Shown one piece after another: positions 22,400-33,411 of a stretch of DNA of 64,000 bases. Within the stretch, counting starts at the first letter, position 1. Each line of letters begins with the position of its first letter. Location: NCBI GenBank assembly GCA_030247855.1, contig JAPDRN010000048.1, positions 1 to 64,000 of the forward strand. The letters run 5' to 3'. A program made the position numbers and the translations under genes. The stretch is from Knufia peltigerae (lineage: Eukaryota; Ascomycota; Eurotiomycetes; Chaetothyriales; Trichomeriaceae). The notes beneath the pieces are model-generated. The model was given only the letters and a program-made list of their open reading frames with translations, had not been told where the DNA came from and made no database searches.

Positions 22400-23960
22400 G
22401 CCGTGGGCACCGTGGTTATAATGTTCTCCCTATTTTTCTCTTGCCCTTAAAAAAAAGACTGCCCGCCCATTAGATGCCCCGAGAGAGAGCGAGGGAGAAA
22501 GCTGCACCGCCGCAGATCACGGATCGTCGGGTACAACTGTACTCGTACGCAACACGCGGCGTTTCTGGAATACTCGGCCTATCTCCAAATCCATCCGGGG
22601 AAGACCAAGGTCGCTAATAAACTAATAGAACTTGCAGCAACCAGGTGCACGACAAAAGAAAGAGCCCATGGTCGGCAACCAAGGGAATGGGCGATTTGCA
22701 TTCTTGGGAAAAAAAAGGAGGGGCCGGCTTCCCGCAATCCACCATCCATCATCATTATTGTCACGCTTATTTCACCCTCGTCGTCGTCGTTGACGGAAGC
22801 GATTAATCACCCCATTGAAGGACCAGGCACAGCGGTGTGACACGATGCCGGGAATCCGTGAAGAAAAAAATCAATTGGATGGAAGGGAGTTTTGCCCCAC
22901 GCTCCAGGCTTCTCCTTTCCGAATCTCGGGAACAACGGCAAAGTGGCTTGGAACAGTGGATGATGTAATCTTCGTGGAGTCCACAATCTGAAAGTATAAT
23001 AGTGTTCGAGCCCTGAAAATGGCCTAGAATTGCACTCCGAGTTGCAACATGGGCGCATGGTCTAGGGGTATGATTTTCGCTTCGCATTTCCTACACAAGG
23101 ATGTGACTGTGAAAGGTCCGGGGTTCAAATGTAGGTTGACCTCCTCTAAAGTTGTATTGTATGTATCGTCATCTAACAATTATCTCAGCCCCGTACGTCC
23201 AACCAGAAACTCGTTTCTTTTTTTGCTGCTTTGGGACAACGTTACTTTCGTTTTTATCTTTTTTTTCGGGCCATAAATCATTCGTCCTCTAGACATCTTC
23301 TGTACCTTTGCTGGAGGAGATGTTTTATCGCCGTCGTGTCAGTCAGCAAGGCTCATATCTAAAAACCGCCCCTCCGAACCATTTCTCTCTGGCTTCTAAA
23401 TTACTCTGACCTTTTGTCTGAGGTTGGAATCAAAGGTTGAATGACACAGCCATCCCGATATGGCCTTTGCCAATTACAACACGGCTTCATTCGTGTAATC
23501 ATTCCATAACAGGCTGGGTTTAGTGCCTTGCCTAAATCTTCATCTAACAAACACGAAGAGCCAGTTTTGTTTTGGCCAACATCAATATGTCTGATGGCAA
23601 TCTTTGCAAGGAGAGAAAAACCTGGCATCTGGAAACCCCTCCCCCCGGTCGCATAACTAATTACCACCGCAGGGCGATTGGCAAGATATTCAGGTGAGGT
23701 AGGTGAGTTAGATGATGGGGAGGGGAAAATCGCCTCTGATGTCTCTCAGGTTGCCGGAGTTGGCATCACGATGAGTTTTGTGTATGCCGTATGAAAGCCC
23801 GTACCTTTTTTCGCTGCCCATCCGGTCTCCTCTCTCATGGACAATACTCCTCAACCCGGTTGTTCAATCACTATACGGTACTTCGTTGGATCTTTGTCGG
23901 ATACTCACGTATATCACAAGCCCTGCCCCCTTCCCTCCCCCTTTCAACTCAACCAACATC
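22400..23960. other. Intergenic region containing a tRNA-like relic
   Basis: About 1.6 kb between divergent genes. It holds the tRNA-like sequence at 23051, several homopolymer A/T runs, and no convincing ORF. Confidence 0.5.
23051..23142 (+). pseudogene. Degenerate tRNA-Pro-like gene with intron
   Basis: The 5' part matches eukaryotic tRNA-Pro closely: a 7-nt acceptor strand GGGCGCA, the D-arm/A box TGGTCTAGGGGTATGATT, and an anticodon stem TTTCGC that can pair with GTGAAA about 24 nt later. That spacing implies a tRNA intron. The B box GGTTCAAAT is present. However, the 3' side of the T stem (GTAGG) and the 3' acceptor strand (TTGACCT) no longer pair with their partners, and no Pro anticodon (NGG) is intact after the TT of the loop. 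It looks like an eroded copy of a tRNA-Pro gene, or the head of a tRNA-derived short element. Confidence 0.5.
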
Positions 23961-24185
23961 ATGTCTGATAAAGCACAAGAGGAGATGGGATAGTCGAAGA
24001 AGGAATGCCGTGGTCTACCAGTCTCCGAACAACGCGAATGTCTGCAAGCAGATTCTCCAGAATCAGTCCGTCAGCTGGAACCTGCAAAGCCTCCCAACAA
24101 TGCTGTCACCCCAGCGCTTTCGTCGGCAGTGGTGCCCTCCGAGGACCCTTCTCTCCTTTCCGAACCCCCGCCACATTCCACAGCC

Positions 24186-26000
24186 ATGTCGGGTGGAGGT
24201 GCTCCTCGTACAATAATGCCAGGATCAGGGTCGGAATGTGAGATCGGCGCTGCCGTTGTTGCCAAACCCGCTGAGCTGGAATGCCAGGTCACCCCGGTGA
24301 CCGGACTTGCTCCAAGCGACCCAAATTGTTCTTCTTCTTTTTCTTCTTTCCAAGATACTCCGGACTCAGAGATGCTGCCTATGCCTCATGCGCATGACAT
24401 GGCCAAGGGAAAAGGTAGTTACCACCCCAACAGCAGCCCTTGCCCGTCTCTGGAGACCTTCAAGAATCGGTCCTCGGCGGTGGCGGTAGCAGCAACAGCT
24501 GCTGCTGCTCCCACTACGCAGAAAACTGTTCAGTCAAGCAAAGCCTCCGGCTCTGTCTCGGGAAACTCTACTCCGAAGGCGTCTTCGTTGTCGTTGTTGT
24601 CGTTGTTGTCGTCGTTCTCAGAGAATTGCTGCGCCTTGCTCTTACGCTTGATCAACGTCCTACTCACTGCGGCCGAGAACCTCGCAAAGGACAAGTATCT
24701 CATCTTCTTGTTGATAATATTGGCACTGGGAGCCGTAGTCTGGTATTGCCTCGCGTGGGTCGATGGTTGGGCTGCGTCGTCTGTGAGGCCTGCAAGATTA
24801 GCTTGGGCAGGAGTTTCGACTACCTTTGGCTTTCTGGTCAACCACATCACCAAGCTTGGCGACATAGTCCCACTACGAAATGTCTTCAGCCCCATTGCTA
24901 CCTTCACACAGACTCTTGGCAGCTCGGCCGAGCGTGGAGGACTGATTAGCACGGTTCTCAGCCTCGGAGAACTCGTGACGGATCCATCCACGTACAAAGA
25001 CCTTCTCTGTGCAAGCCAGGTTGCTTTGTGTCTCGCTCCGTGGCTATCCTTCTGCTCCCACCCGAAATACAGTCCAAATTCAAGCTCAGCCTCTGAAACT
25101 ACTACTACTACTACTGCTCCTACTACGAGTCTTGTTGTATTCAATGAAACAGGCGTCGAGCTTGGAGAATTCGCTGGTGTGGCGGTCTCCTTGTACCCAT
25201 ACATCGCCGACTTTCAGTTGTCAAGTGTTCCGCTCACACGGGAACGGTTCCTCCTCAGATATTACGAGGGCGTCCAATTTGCAGGGAGGACACCCCTTCT
25301 TTCGAATATGCTCCTATATCGGGATGAACTTTACAACAGCAACCAATGCTTATGGAACATTACCGTCCACACGAACCGCATACTCAGGGTCATGATTGCC
25401 AATTTCGAAACGGTCGCGGAAGTTGTGACCAAAGCCGAGGAACTGGACCGAAAATCGTGGTGGGGATTGTCAAGAGCGCACAAGTCTCAGGTGATTGACA
25501 GGATCGTCGGTCTTCTCGAGGTCCTTGACCAGCAATTGCTCCATCTCATTGAAAACATCGATGGATGTCAAAATACTCTGGTTTTGACGGCCGACCTCAG
25601 CCAGGAGGTAGAGGGTGGCCTAATGACTGCGAGCAGAGACGTGGGGCAACAGATCCAGAAGGCAAGTGGCCTTTTCAAGAAACCCGACGGGGACCTGCTC
25701 GCAATCAGCCGAGTTCTCTCGGAAACCACGCGTTACGCGGCATCCGAGGCCCGGGAAATCCTAGAAGTGGCAAGAATCAAATTGGGAGACCATCGGAGAG
25801 ACGTGCTCAACGCCAAAGAAACTCTCGACCTCTCTTTGATCCTGTCCAGCAAAAATGGACTGGTCCAGTTAGCGTCCATGTTGCAAGCCGTCCTGGGCGA
25901 TCTCAGCAACGACCAGGGCAAAGTCCAGCTAGCTCAGAAGAGGCACAGAGAGGGTTTCGATAAGAAGTCGCGGCCGCGTCGGAAGCTTTTCCCACACTGA
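24186..26000 (+). CDS. Single-helix membrane protein of unknown function
   Basis: The open frame from ATG 24186 gives 604 residues. The first ~150 are disordered (Ser, Pro and Ala rich, with an Ala run). One strong membrane helix, Y-L-I-F-L-L-I-I-L-A-L-G-A-V-V-W-Y, lies near residue 180. The rest is mostly helical and soluble (for example IVGLLEVLDQQLLHLIENID, ASEAREILEVARIKL), ending in a basic tail, KSRPRRKLFPH. I recognise no family. A better-looking start, ATG at 23961 in CAACATCATG context, is in the same frame but meets TAG after ten codons. The frame then stays open with coding-like composition up to 24186. Possible explanations are a later true start, a nonsense mutation or a sequence error. 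Confidence 0.55.
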   Translation: MSGGGAPRTIMPGSGSECEIGAAVVAKPAELECQVTPVTGLAPSDPNCSSSFSSFQDTPDSEMLPMPHAHDMAKGKGSYHPNSSPCPSLETFKNRSSAVAVAATAAAAPTTQKTVQSSKASGSVSGNSTPKASSLSLLSLLSSFSENCCALLLRLINVLLTAAENLAKDKYLIFLLIILALGAVVWYCLAWVDGWAASSVRPARLAWAGVSTTFGFLVNHITKLGDIVPLRNVFSPIATFTQTLGSSAERGGLISTVLSLGELVTDPSTYKDLLCASQVALCLAPWLSFCSHPKYSPNSSSASETTTTTTAPTTSLVVFNETGVELGEFAGVAVSLYPYIADFQLSSVPLTRERFLLRYYEGVQFAGRTPLLSNMLLYRDELYNSNQCLWNITVHTNRILRVMIANFETVAEVVTKAEELDRKSWWGLSRAHKSQVIDRIVGLLEVLDQQLLHLIENIDGCQNTLVLTADLSQEVEGGLMTASRDVGQQIQKASGLFKKPDGDLLAISRVLSETTRYAASEAREILEVARIKLGDHRRDVLNAKETLDLSLILSSKNGLVQLASMLQAVLGDLSNDQGKVQLAQKRHREGFDKKSRPRRKLFPH

Positions 26001-27278
26001 CGTGGTGGAGTTTTCGAGCACTCACGGGCCGGGAAATCTTGTACACGATCGAAGAGGTTTTTACCTGTCGAACCTCGAGGCCGAGAGTACCAACGTCTTC
26101 TGGTCCATTGTGGGCTCCTTGCTTTTTCTTTCTCTCATCACATATGCAGAGCGGATCAGAAGGTCAGACATTTCTTTCGAGGCTTTGCTTTTTCTTCTTC
26201 CTTGGACAATTTAATGACGGTGATTAGTCGCTCGGTATGGTTTCCTGTCTTCCAGTCCGTCGACGAAAGCGCCACATTGACATTTCAATCTTTTTTTTTG
26301 GATCCTCTCTTCTTTCTTCCCTGGGCCCACATTTGGAAGAAGGGTAGATTTCTCCATTACAACAACTTGTGACCGATCCAGACAGCTCAAGATAGAAAAG
26401 AAGGAAGATGAAAGACGGAAGAAACAACAGGATGTTGAGCTAAATTCATGGTGATGTAGCAAGAAATAGACGACGAGTATCAGGAAAGAAAGGAAAAGCA
26501 AGTAACAAACAAAAGAAAATGGACATGAGACGTAGCCGGGACAGCAAAAGTGCCTGCCTTTGGAAGTATCCAGGAAGTGAAGCATGAGTTTTAGACTTGT
26601 ATTACCGTCGTGCCGGACCAAGTATTTATAGCAAATGATGAGCGGGTCAGGATGTAATAAATCAAATCATTCTGAAGAAAAAAGGGACACGGACAAAGTA
26701 GAGGAAAGTAGGTAGAGAGAGAGAGCTTTCTGAAAGTAAGTCACTGACAGAATCGAGTACATTTCCGGAAGTGTTACAGGATATCTGATACCCTTAGGCA
26801 TATGGGAGTTGAAGTCATATTCTCACAGTTACTTTGACAGAAAGAATCTTCCAACATAGGTACCGAATGAGCTTCCGCACATGTATAATCATACTCAGTA
26901 CTCCCGTACAAACTACCTAGGGTAAAACAAAACTACAACGATTGCCCAGTCCTTCGGGTGAGAAAATCCACCGAGATATATACCCTTCTTTCTTCGACCC
27001 GATCGTTCTTGTTGTCTTGTGTAGAAGGGAGCCGTTGAAGTCGAGGGGGGAGGATTAGGAGGACCAAGAGGTGGATTGCATAGTAGAGTAAGAAAAAGAA
27101 TGTACGGAACACTCCGTATAAATTGTAGAATTGACTCGTGAAATCAAATATATTGGCATGGTATTGGTATTTTTGGTGATATTGTTAACAAGAGAGTTAC
27201 AAAGAAGCTGGCTAGGTAGGTGACCCTGAAGACTATCAATTCACTTCGAGAACGAGAAGAAAAGACCTGAACCGGGAC
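26001..27278. other. Intergenic region, 1.3 kb
   Basis: The region lies between the convergent ends of the membrane-protein gene and LSC2. It contains T- and A-rich tracts and a short GA run near 26711-26724. A 70-codon ORF just after the membrane-protein gene shows no family resemblance. Confidence 0.45.
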
Positions 27279-28969
27279 TCAGATACCGAGGGTAAACTCA
27301 ACGCCGACATCAATGTCTCTTGCCATCTTCACAATCTTGGAAAAGTCCACGGCCTTGGCCGCAGCATCTTGAAGGTCGGTGATGGAAAAGATCTTGAGTC
27401 CGGAGTTGTTGACCTGTGTTGGATGACAACAGCGTATCAGTGGACTGCAGTGCATATACAGGGCGTCAAAAAGGACGAAGAGAGAGTACTTACCAATTCA
27501 GCTGCCTTCTCCATGTTTGTGCCTTGCAGACGGCATACGATGGGTAGTCGTAAGTTCATCTGTTGTACAACGTGGATCAAGCCCTGTGCAATAGCGTCAC
27601 ACCTGACAATACCTCCAAAGATGTTGACAAAGATCGCCGTGACCTTGGGGTCGCTGGTGATCAACTCAAAGGCTTCCTTGATGGCTTCGGGGGTGGCACC
27701 ACCTCCAACATCCAAGAAGTTGGCGGGTGAGCCACCGTTCAGCTTGATGATGTCCATAGTCGCCATGGCGAGACCAGCACCATTGACAAGACATCCAATG
27801 TCACCGTCTAACTTGATAAAGTTAAGACCTTGCCTTTAAGCCCAATATTAGCATCTGCCCTCAACAAGAGCGCACGGAGACGACCTACTCTGCAGCCTTG
27901 ACCTCATCAGGATCCTCTTGTGTTGTATCTCTCCACGAGAAGACCTCCTTTTGACGGAACTCGGCATTATCATCAAAGCCCAATTTGGCATCCATAGCTA
28001 GAACCTGGTGATCGCTCGTCTCGCTCAAGGGATTGATCTCGATCTGTGTGGCGTCCTTGTCCATGAAAACCTTGTACAGTCTCTGAATGGTATTCTTTGC
28101 ATCCTCGATGCATTGCTCGCTGAATCCGAGCTGCGTTGCAATGTTCCTGGCCATCTCGTCGGTCACACCCGTGTTGATGTCGACGGGCGTGGTGATGATG
28201 GCATCTGGAGTTTCTTTTGCTACGGTCTCGATGTCCATACCACCTTGGGACGAGGCGACAATGACGGGAGATTGGGTTGAACGGTCCATGAGGATAGCAA
28301 GGTAGAATTCTCGACGGGCGAATTTACGCTCGCAAATGTACACCGAGTTGCAGATGCGGCCTCGAGCACCGGTTTGTTTAGTGATGAGTTTGTGTCCGAT
28401 CATCTGCTCAGCAAACATTTTTGCTTCTGTAGGACTGTCGTGCAGGGTCAGCATCGAAACAAAGGCAGTACTGCCCATGGGGGTCACGTACGAGTAAATG
28501 ACTCTGACACCACCTTTCAAGCCATTATCGAAAGAGCCCTTGCCTCGACCACCTGCGAGGACTTGAGCTTTGATGACCATATCATCTCCGTCTGCAATCA
28601 TCAGTATACATTCCCAGAACTTCGCGCCAGACATCAGTACCAATCTTCTTCGCAATTGTCTCGGCCTCTTGGGCTGTCTTTGCAACCTCTCCATCTGGAA
28701 CGCCAATGCCGTACTATTTAAGAAGGGTATATTAGCACAACTCAATTGCCCTCTTCCGCTGGTTATGATGGGTTTTCGTACCGATTTCAGCAGTCTTGCC
28801 GAGAGGTATTCGTGGATACTGAGGTTTCGTCGTTGCTGGATCGAGCTGCGGACAGGTGCATTCTTGTAGTTACTTATCAGCATGTAATTCCTGGCCAGTT
28901 CCAAAACCCAAAACGTACCCTGACAGCCTTCAAGGCCGGGCCCAAGCTACGGCGACCCAATTTGTACAT
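27279..28969 (-). CDS. lsc2: Succinate-CoA ligase beta subunit, mitochondrial
   Basis: Seven exons (28969-28919, 28862-28782, 28713-28641, 28591-28492, 28434-27889, 27833-27494, 27413-27279) give 441 residues, the normal length. The first exon encodes a basic mitochondrial presequence, MYKLGRRSLGPALKAVR. The mature part begins R-R-N-L-S-I-H-E-Y-L-S. The ATP-grasp domain includes MVIKAQVLAGGRGKGSFDNG and QIEINPLSET. The CoA-ligase domain has FLDVGGGATPEAI and FVNIFGGIVRCD. It ends VGVEFTLGI, as most orthologs do. With the alpha subunit it converts succinyl-CoA to succinate with substrate-level phosphorylation in the TCA cycle. Introns were placed by restoring the conserved sequence. One frame runs open through several introns, which can mislead gene finders. 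Confidence 0.93.
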
Positions 28970-29270
28970 ATTTGTCCACGATAGAAGCGAGGTGAGCCGT
29001 GGACAGGAAAAAAGGACGTGGATAGCGAGATAATGCAATCGGGGCTCTGGCGCAGCTTCGCCAGGTTCGTCAGGATTAGCGACCCCAGAGGAGCCGACAA
29101 GAGCTCGTACCTTCCGCGGGTGCAACTCGGGGCAATTCTTGCCGGTCTTGGCATTTTACATACCATCAGTACGGAGTACATACGGACTACCTCACTTATA
29201 TCTGGCATGTTCTCTTGGATATTCTAACCTCTACTCTGGTATATTATCGAAACCCGCCTGTTCTATCTAC
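28970..29270. other. Short intergenic region upstream of LSC2
   Basis: About 300 bp between the LSC2 start (minus) and the 3' end of the phosphatase gene (minus). It includes one full TACGGAGTA word at 29170-29178. Confidence 0.5.
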
Positions 29271-30467
29271 CTAGGCACTTGTAGGAAACGTGGCCAATGC
29301 CGTCGTCACCGGCGCGGCACTCTTTGGACAAATGCAGCCTTTAGCCGTTCCTGTGCTGATACTCGTGACCGGAGCTGTGGTGCAGTGCGCGCTCGTCGAC
29401 CACGGAGGCGCAGAGACGGTGCTCGTTGCTTCCCACGGACTGAACTTTTCAGCTTTGACCAATACAGGAATCACGGCGCCGGTGTTCAACGAGAACGATC
29501 TGTGCTTGAGCACCCTCAATATCGAACCAATCTCACCCGAGTGACTCGTGAAGCTGAGCCAGGTCGAACAGTCGTTCGAGAAAATGTCGTCCAGCACCTG
29601 CTTCGATCGGAAATCCTGGGCGGCGTCGGTCTCCTCCGTGACGCCATTCCAGAGCTCATCGTACTCGGCAAACCCGGGCTCGAAGTTCCAAGACGGGAAC
29701 ATGTTGTGGATGTAGGTCTTGTTGCTGCGGTGGTCGCACGTGTGTTCCGAGATGCTCTCTCGGAGTTTCTCCTTGATGGTGGGCAGGAAGGGATACTTGG
29801 CCGGCAGCGGGAGACCGCTGAATGTGTAATTTGCCGTCTCGAGGCATCGGCTCAATGGGGAGACGTAGTAGCTCTGCGGCAAAGGTATCTTTTGCGTTTG
29901 GATGTGCGACAACCAAAACGCATTCGCCTTGAGAGCTTGCTCGATACCCGCTTCCGTCAAATGTGCGTCCGCCCAGGTCACCGAAGCGTTACCTTTCAGG
30001 AGAGCCCAATAGCAGTTCCAGGCTGGCGTACCAAAGTACGACTCGGCAGCGTTGTGATACCCTTCTCCGTGACGACCCATGAAGAGTACCTTGTACTCGA
30101 CATTCTTGGCCGCATTGTCATTGAGGGACGAGACGAATGTGGCAAACCTCTCCCACTGTGTCAATGACTTTGCACTCTGCGGGTCATCGCTGGGGTATGT
30201 CTGATTGATGAGACCAAAGTTGGACGCGGTCTTGCGGTTTCACGCTTTTTGTCAGCATATGGGAATTCGCGAAAAAGATTCCAGTGCCTGCCGATGGTAA
30301 TACACTTGGGCACTTACATAGTCAAAGGCGGTGGCATTGGTAGAATTGTCGTCTTGAAGGAAATAACCCGTCACCGTCGAATACTGGATGTATGTCTGCC
30401 CGAGAGCAGCAGCAGTGGCACCGACAACCACACTGCTCAACAAGAGAGGAATGGTAAAGCGAACCAT
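29271..30467 (-). CDS. Secreted histidine phosphatase (phosphoglycerate mutase-like)
   Basis: Two exons, 30467-30318 and 30230-29271, with an 87-bp intron give 369 residues. The N-terminus M-V-R-F-T-I-P-L-L-L-S-S-V-V-V-G-A-T-A-A-A is a clear signal peptide. The catalytic R-H-G-E-G-Y-H-N motif (R about 103) is followed by YVSPLSRCLETA and the second-histidine motif F-T-S-H-S-G-E. This is branch 1/2 histidine-phosphatase chemistry through a phosphohistidine. Several N-x-S/T sites fit passage through the secretory route. Substrate is unknown, and fungal members of this group are often annotated as PGAM-family or GPI/vacuolar phosphatases. The C-terminal ~50 residues are Thr/Ala/Ser-rich. The intron was chosen because it restores Y-T-A-S-N-F-G-L-I-N-Q-T-Y, conserved in the family. 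Confidence 0.83.
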
Positions 30468-31108
30468 GGTCTTGGAGTTATGCCGGCAAAGCAAGGAAGG
30501 TACTTATGCTAGGATCTCGAGGATTGCTGTTAATGAGAAGTAGAAGTTCAGGCGAAGTTGTCATGCCTTTTATATCTATCTCCAACCGAGTAGGAACAAC
30601 ACAACAATGGAATAGCTTCAAAAGTCTTTCCTTTCCAAAAGCCAATGTTACGTTACGACGACGCAGTTGTGTCTCGCGGTCTTCGTATAGCGCGGACATT
30701 AGTACTACTGGCAGCAGTGAACCAATGAGGCATTCGCCAAGGACCGCGTGCATACCGAACCCGTACTTCTGAGCCAGTTGTATCATTGGTCGCAACCACA
30801 AGGGTATCTTAGACAGTATACTATAGCAAGAGCGATTACGTCTTCCCACTATACCATCATGCGATGGTCCTGCGATTGTGGATGTCAGGGTATCTACTCG
30901 GTACAACGGGGTGGACTAGCATGCCGCGTCGTAGAGAGAAAGAGGAATAAATAGGCACTTCGGCGCAAACCAGGTCCTAAACGACTCAATTACGGGTAGA
31001 GCGTTGAAAGATGATGTGATTCAGGTATTCCTTTCATGGATCAAACGTTGGAAAACGTGCCGATTTATTTACACCACGTGTACCATATACTTCCGTGCTA
31101 AAAAGAGC
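30468..31108. promoter_or_regulatory. Upstream region of the histidine phosphatase
   Basis: These 640 bp include the phosphatase promoter on the minus strand and the 3' flank of the PAQR gene. I see no further gene. Confidence 0.45.
30566..30576 (-). promoter_or_regulatory. Candidate TATA box of the histidine phosphatase
   Basis: On the minus strand GATATAAAAGG lies about 100 bp upstream of the ATG at 30467. The position and sequence suit a TATA element. Confidence 0.4.
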
Positions 31109-32056
31109 TTATACCGGACAAGCCCTGATGTTATGATAATTCCAATCAAAGGCAACCCAAACGCCGTAAAGGTGTACCTGGCTAGCAACCACCACGAGCA
31201 CGTGGAAGAGTTGGTGTGAGGAGAGCCAGATGTCGAATGATCCAGGCCAGATGGACTCGGGTATGCGCGTCAGAAAGAAGAAGGCACCGACGCCATACAC
31301 GAGACCCTCCAACAGATAATACTGCATACCCGATCTGACCAACATCTCGTTCCACCCGTACAGAAAAAGTCCGTGGATTATGGGGGCGAATCCCGAAAGG
31401 GCCGTCAATATAAACGCCCAAGATCGATGGGCGCGGTACTTCAACCCCTGCAATTGAGGGTGCAAGACGAGCACCGACGTGACGACGCTGAGGGTGATGA
31501 TCATGGTCCAATACGTCCAGCACAGTCGGGGCTCACACCTGTAACCGACATATATACCCGAGAAGAAAGACCCCAAGATGAGAGCCAATATACCGACGTA
31601 GTCGACCCGCAACATGAAGCTGGACATGTGCATCGAGTGATTGATCAAAGTGTGATAGGCGGCCGATAAAGTCATGGTGATCATGGCCGCCGCTACGTTG
31701 CACCCAAAGACGAAATGATCCAGGACGGACGCCTCGGGGTAAAGATTGTATATCCATCGATATATAATGGCCTGACTCAAGATGAAGGCGACACCGGGGA
31801 CCAGGTGGGTGTATATGTTGATCGTCTCATTGTGCAGGTGGCCCAGCGAGTAGGCACAGATCAACCACGACTCAGAAACTGGACGGTACCCCGACCTCAA
31901 AAAGTGATTGTCCTGGTACCAGCCGGGGAGCTCTTCGAAGGCCAGGAGCTTTCTGTGGGCGAGGATCGATCTTGGAGATGGTCGTTCCTCCTGTGAAGTG
32001 CTTGGGGCTCGCGCAAGCTTTGCTCGTGGTTTTCGGTACGCGAGTATAAATGACAT
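31109..32056 (-). CDS. PAQR/hemolysin-III-like membrane protein (Izh family)
   Basis: Single exon of 315 residues. It contains the PAQR core: H-N-E-T-I-N-I-Y-T-H-L before the first helix, S-A-A-Y-H-T-L-I-N-H-S in the middle, and a late L-S-S-H-Q-L-F-H-V-L-V-V-V-A, whose histidines bind zinc with the Ser/His of the second motif. Seven hydrophobic helices follow the family pattern. Yeast Izh proteins sit in ER, vacuole or plasma membranes and link zinc and sterol homeostasis. Related mammalian receptors act as ceramidases. The N-terminal ~40 residues are basic and disordered. It ends right after the seventh helix (NIRACPV), as usual. Confidence 0.9.
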   Translation of the reverse strand: MSFILAYRKPRAKLARAPSTSQEERPSPRSILAHRKLLAFEELPGWYQDNHFLRSGYRPVSESWLICAYSLGHLHNETINIYTHLVPGVAFILSQAIIYRWIYNLYPEASVLDHFVFGCNVAAAMITMTLSAAYHTLINHSMHMSSFMLRVDYVGILALILGSFFSGIYVGYRCEPRLCWTYWTMIITLSVVTSVLVLHPQLQGLKYRAHRSWAFILTALSGFAPIIHGLFLYGWNEMLVRSGMQYYLLEGLVYGVGAFFFLTRIPESIWPGSFDIWLSSHQLFHVLVVVASQVHLYGVWVAFDWNYHNIRACPV

Positions 32057-33411
32057 ATTGTTGATCTTCTCCTCGAAAAGCCCGGGCTATCCTTGATAGT
32101 CGTCGTCGTCGTTTCAAGACTCACGGATATAAGTCAATTAATTCCTTCCACGAGTTGCGACAAGCTCACAGGAACACCGGCAAAGAAGAGCAGCTGCAGA
32201 AACCACGGGTAGTCACTCCAGGCTTTTGAGAGGCACTCGAGCGAAAGAATAGACGCCCGTAGTGCTTCATTTATGCGAAGAAGAGGCTCATGATATTGGC
32301 TCAACGTTGGGGAGCATCGAGGTTAACAACAAACACTGGCGGAAAATAGCTAGAAATTTCACCGTGGACATTCAAGCCGCTAATTTGCCGATTGAACCGT
32401 TTAGACGACGAGCGGCCGCACTGTTGTCCATCGGTTGAGGATCGGAGAAAGTCTGTATAGAGACAAATCGGTATGCAAGGAGTTGACATCATCAGTGAGG
32501 GTCGCCTATGGCACTCTCTTTCTTGGGTAGCTCCGTCGAGTTGATTTAGGGATGACTTGCTCTTCCGATTGATCCTCTAGCGGGATTGGCGGAAGCTTAG
32601 TCAAACCGCTGTGCCGATTCTGCTCGGCAAGAAACTCTCAAAAGTACGTGGCAGTATAATGGTACTTGGTCGCCTTGTGACCCTAGATGAAAGAGGTGAA
32701 CAAGCATTGGAAAAGGCGTTCTCACTGGTAGTGAACGCCCACCTTCGTTTGGCGCTTGCTTGCAAGTCCCTCATATCCGGCCTCGATACTCAGCAAGCCT
32801 CAGCAGCAGAAGTCACCTGCGTCATGAGTTCACAGGACAAACACTTTTGGGGCGCATCTCAAGGTTGATGCGTGGCAGTGGATAGCTTCCTGGTGTATGA
32901 AAATCCACGAGGGCATGCTGATTGCTCTGGGTAGATTAAGATTCAGGAAGATGGCGAGAAGAGAGGTCAACCTGCAGAATGAGCAAGTTATCCAAAGGAA
33001 ATGCTTTGGCAGGTGAGCAAGTTATAGATACCTACCTAGGCAAGTTTGCCTCATACGTTTTAGTGTAATGCGGGAGTTGTCCTCCTCCCGTCAGTTCACA
33101 GCCTGAGAGCACTCTCATTTATGTGCTCACATAGACGAGGTATCAGAGGGTACCGTAGCATGGTACTCCAGAGCATGTTCAGCCCTTACTGCACAGATTC
33201 CGCGCCCAATGATATGTACAGCATGAGATGGCGATGGGCTTTCAAGCAGAAAGTTTCCTTTTAGGGGACCTTTCAAGAGATTCGAGTCGTCGGTGATGAC
33301 TGGATATTAAAACATTCCGGGCCTCCTCCTGTTGACAGTCGATTTACTTCCAGATATCGATCGGTGCTTTGTCTCTGTTGACATTGTTTTGGACTCTTTC
33401 CTCGTTTTGCT
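32057..33411. other. Intergenic region between PAQR gene and siderophore transporter
   Basis: About 1.35 kb between divergent genes. The PAQR promoter is at the left and the transporter promoter at the right. ORFs such as 32611-32868 have no family resemblance. No GATA-type cluster of the kind bound by iron repressors stands out. Confidence 0.45.

Noticed and set aside
26002..26214. 70-codon ORF directly after the membrane-protein gene, with a hydrophobic part
   Set aside because: It starts 2 bp after the stop in another frame and lacks a promoter or known family. It is probably the 3' UTR.
32611..32868. 85-codon ORF in the PAQR-siderophore transporter gap
   Set aside because: No domain, no splice partner and no conserved-looking blocks.
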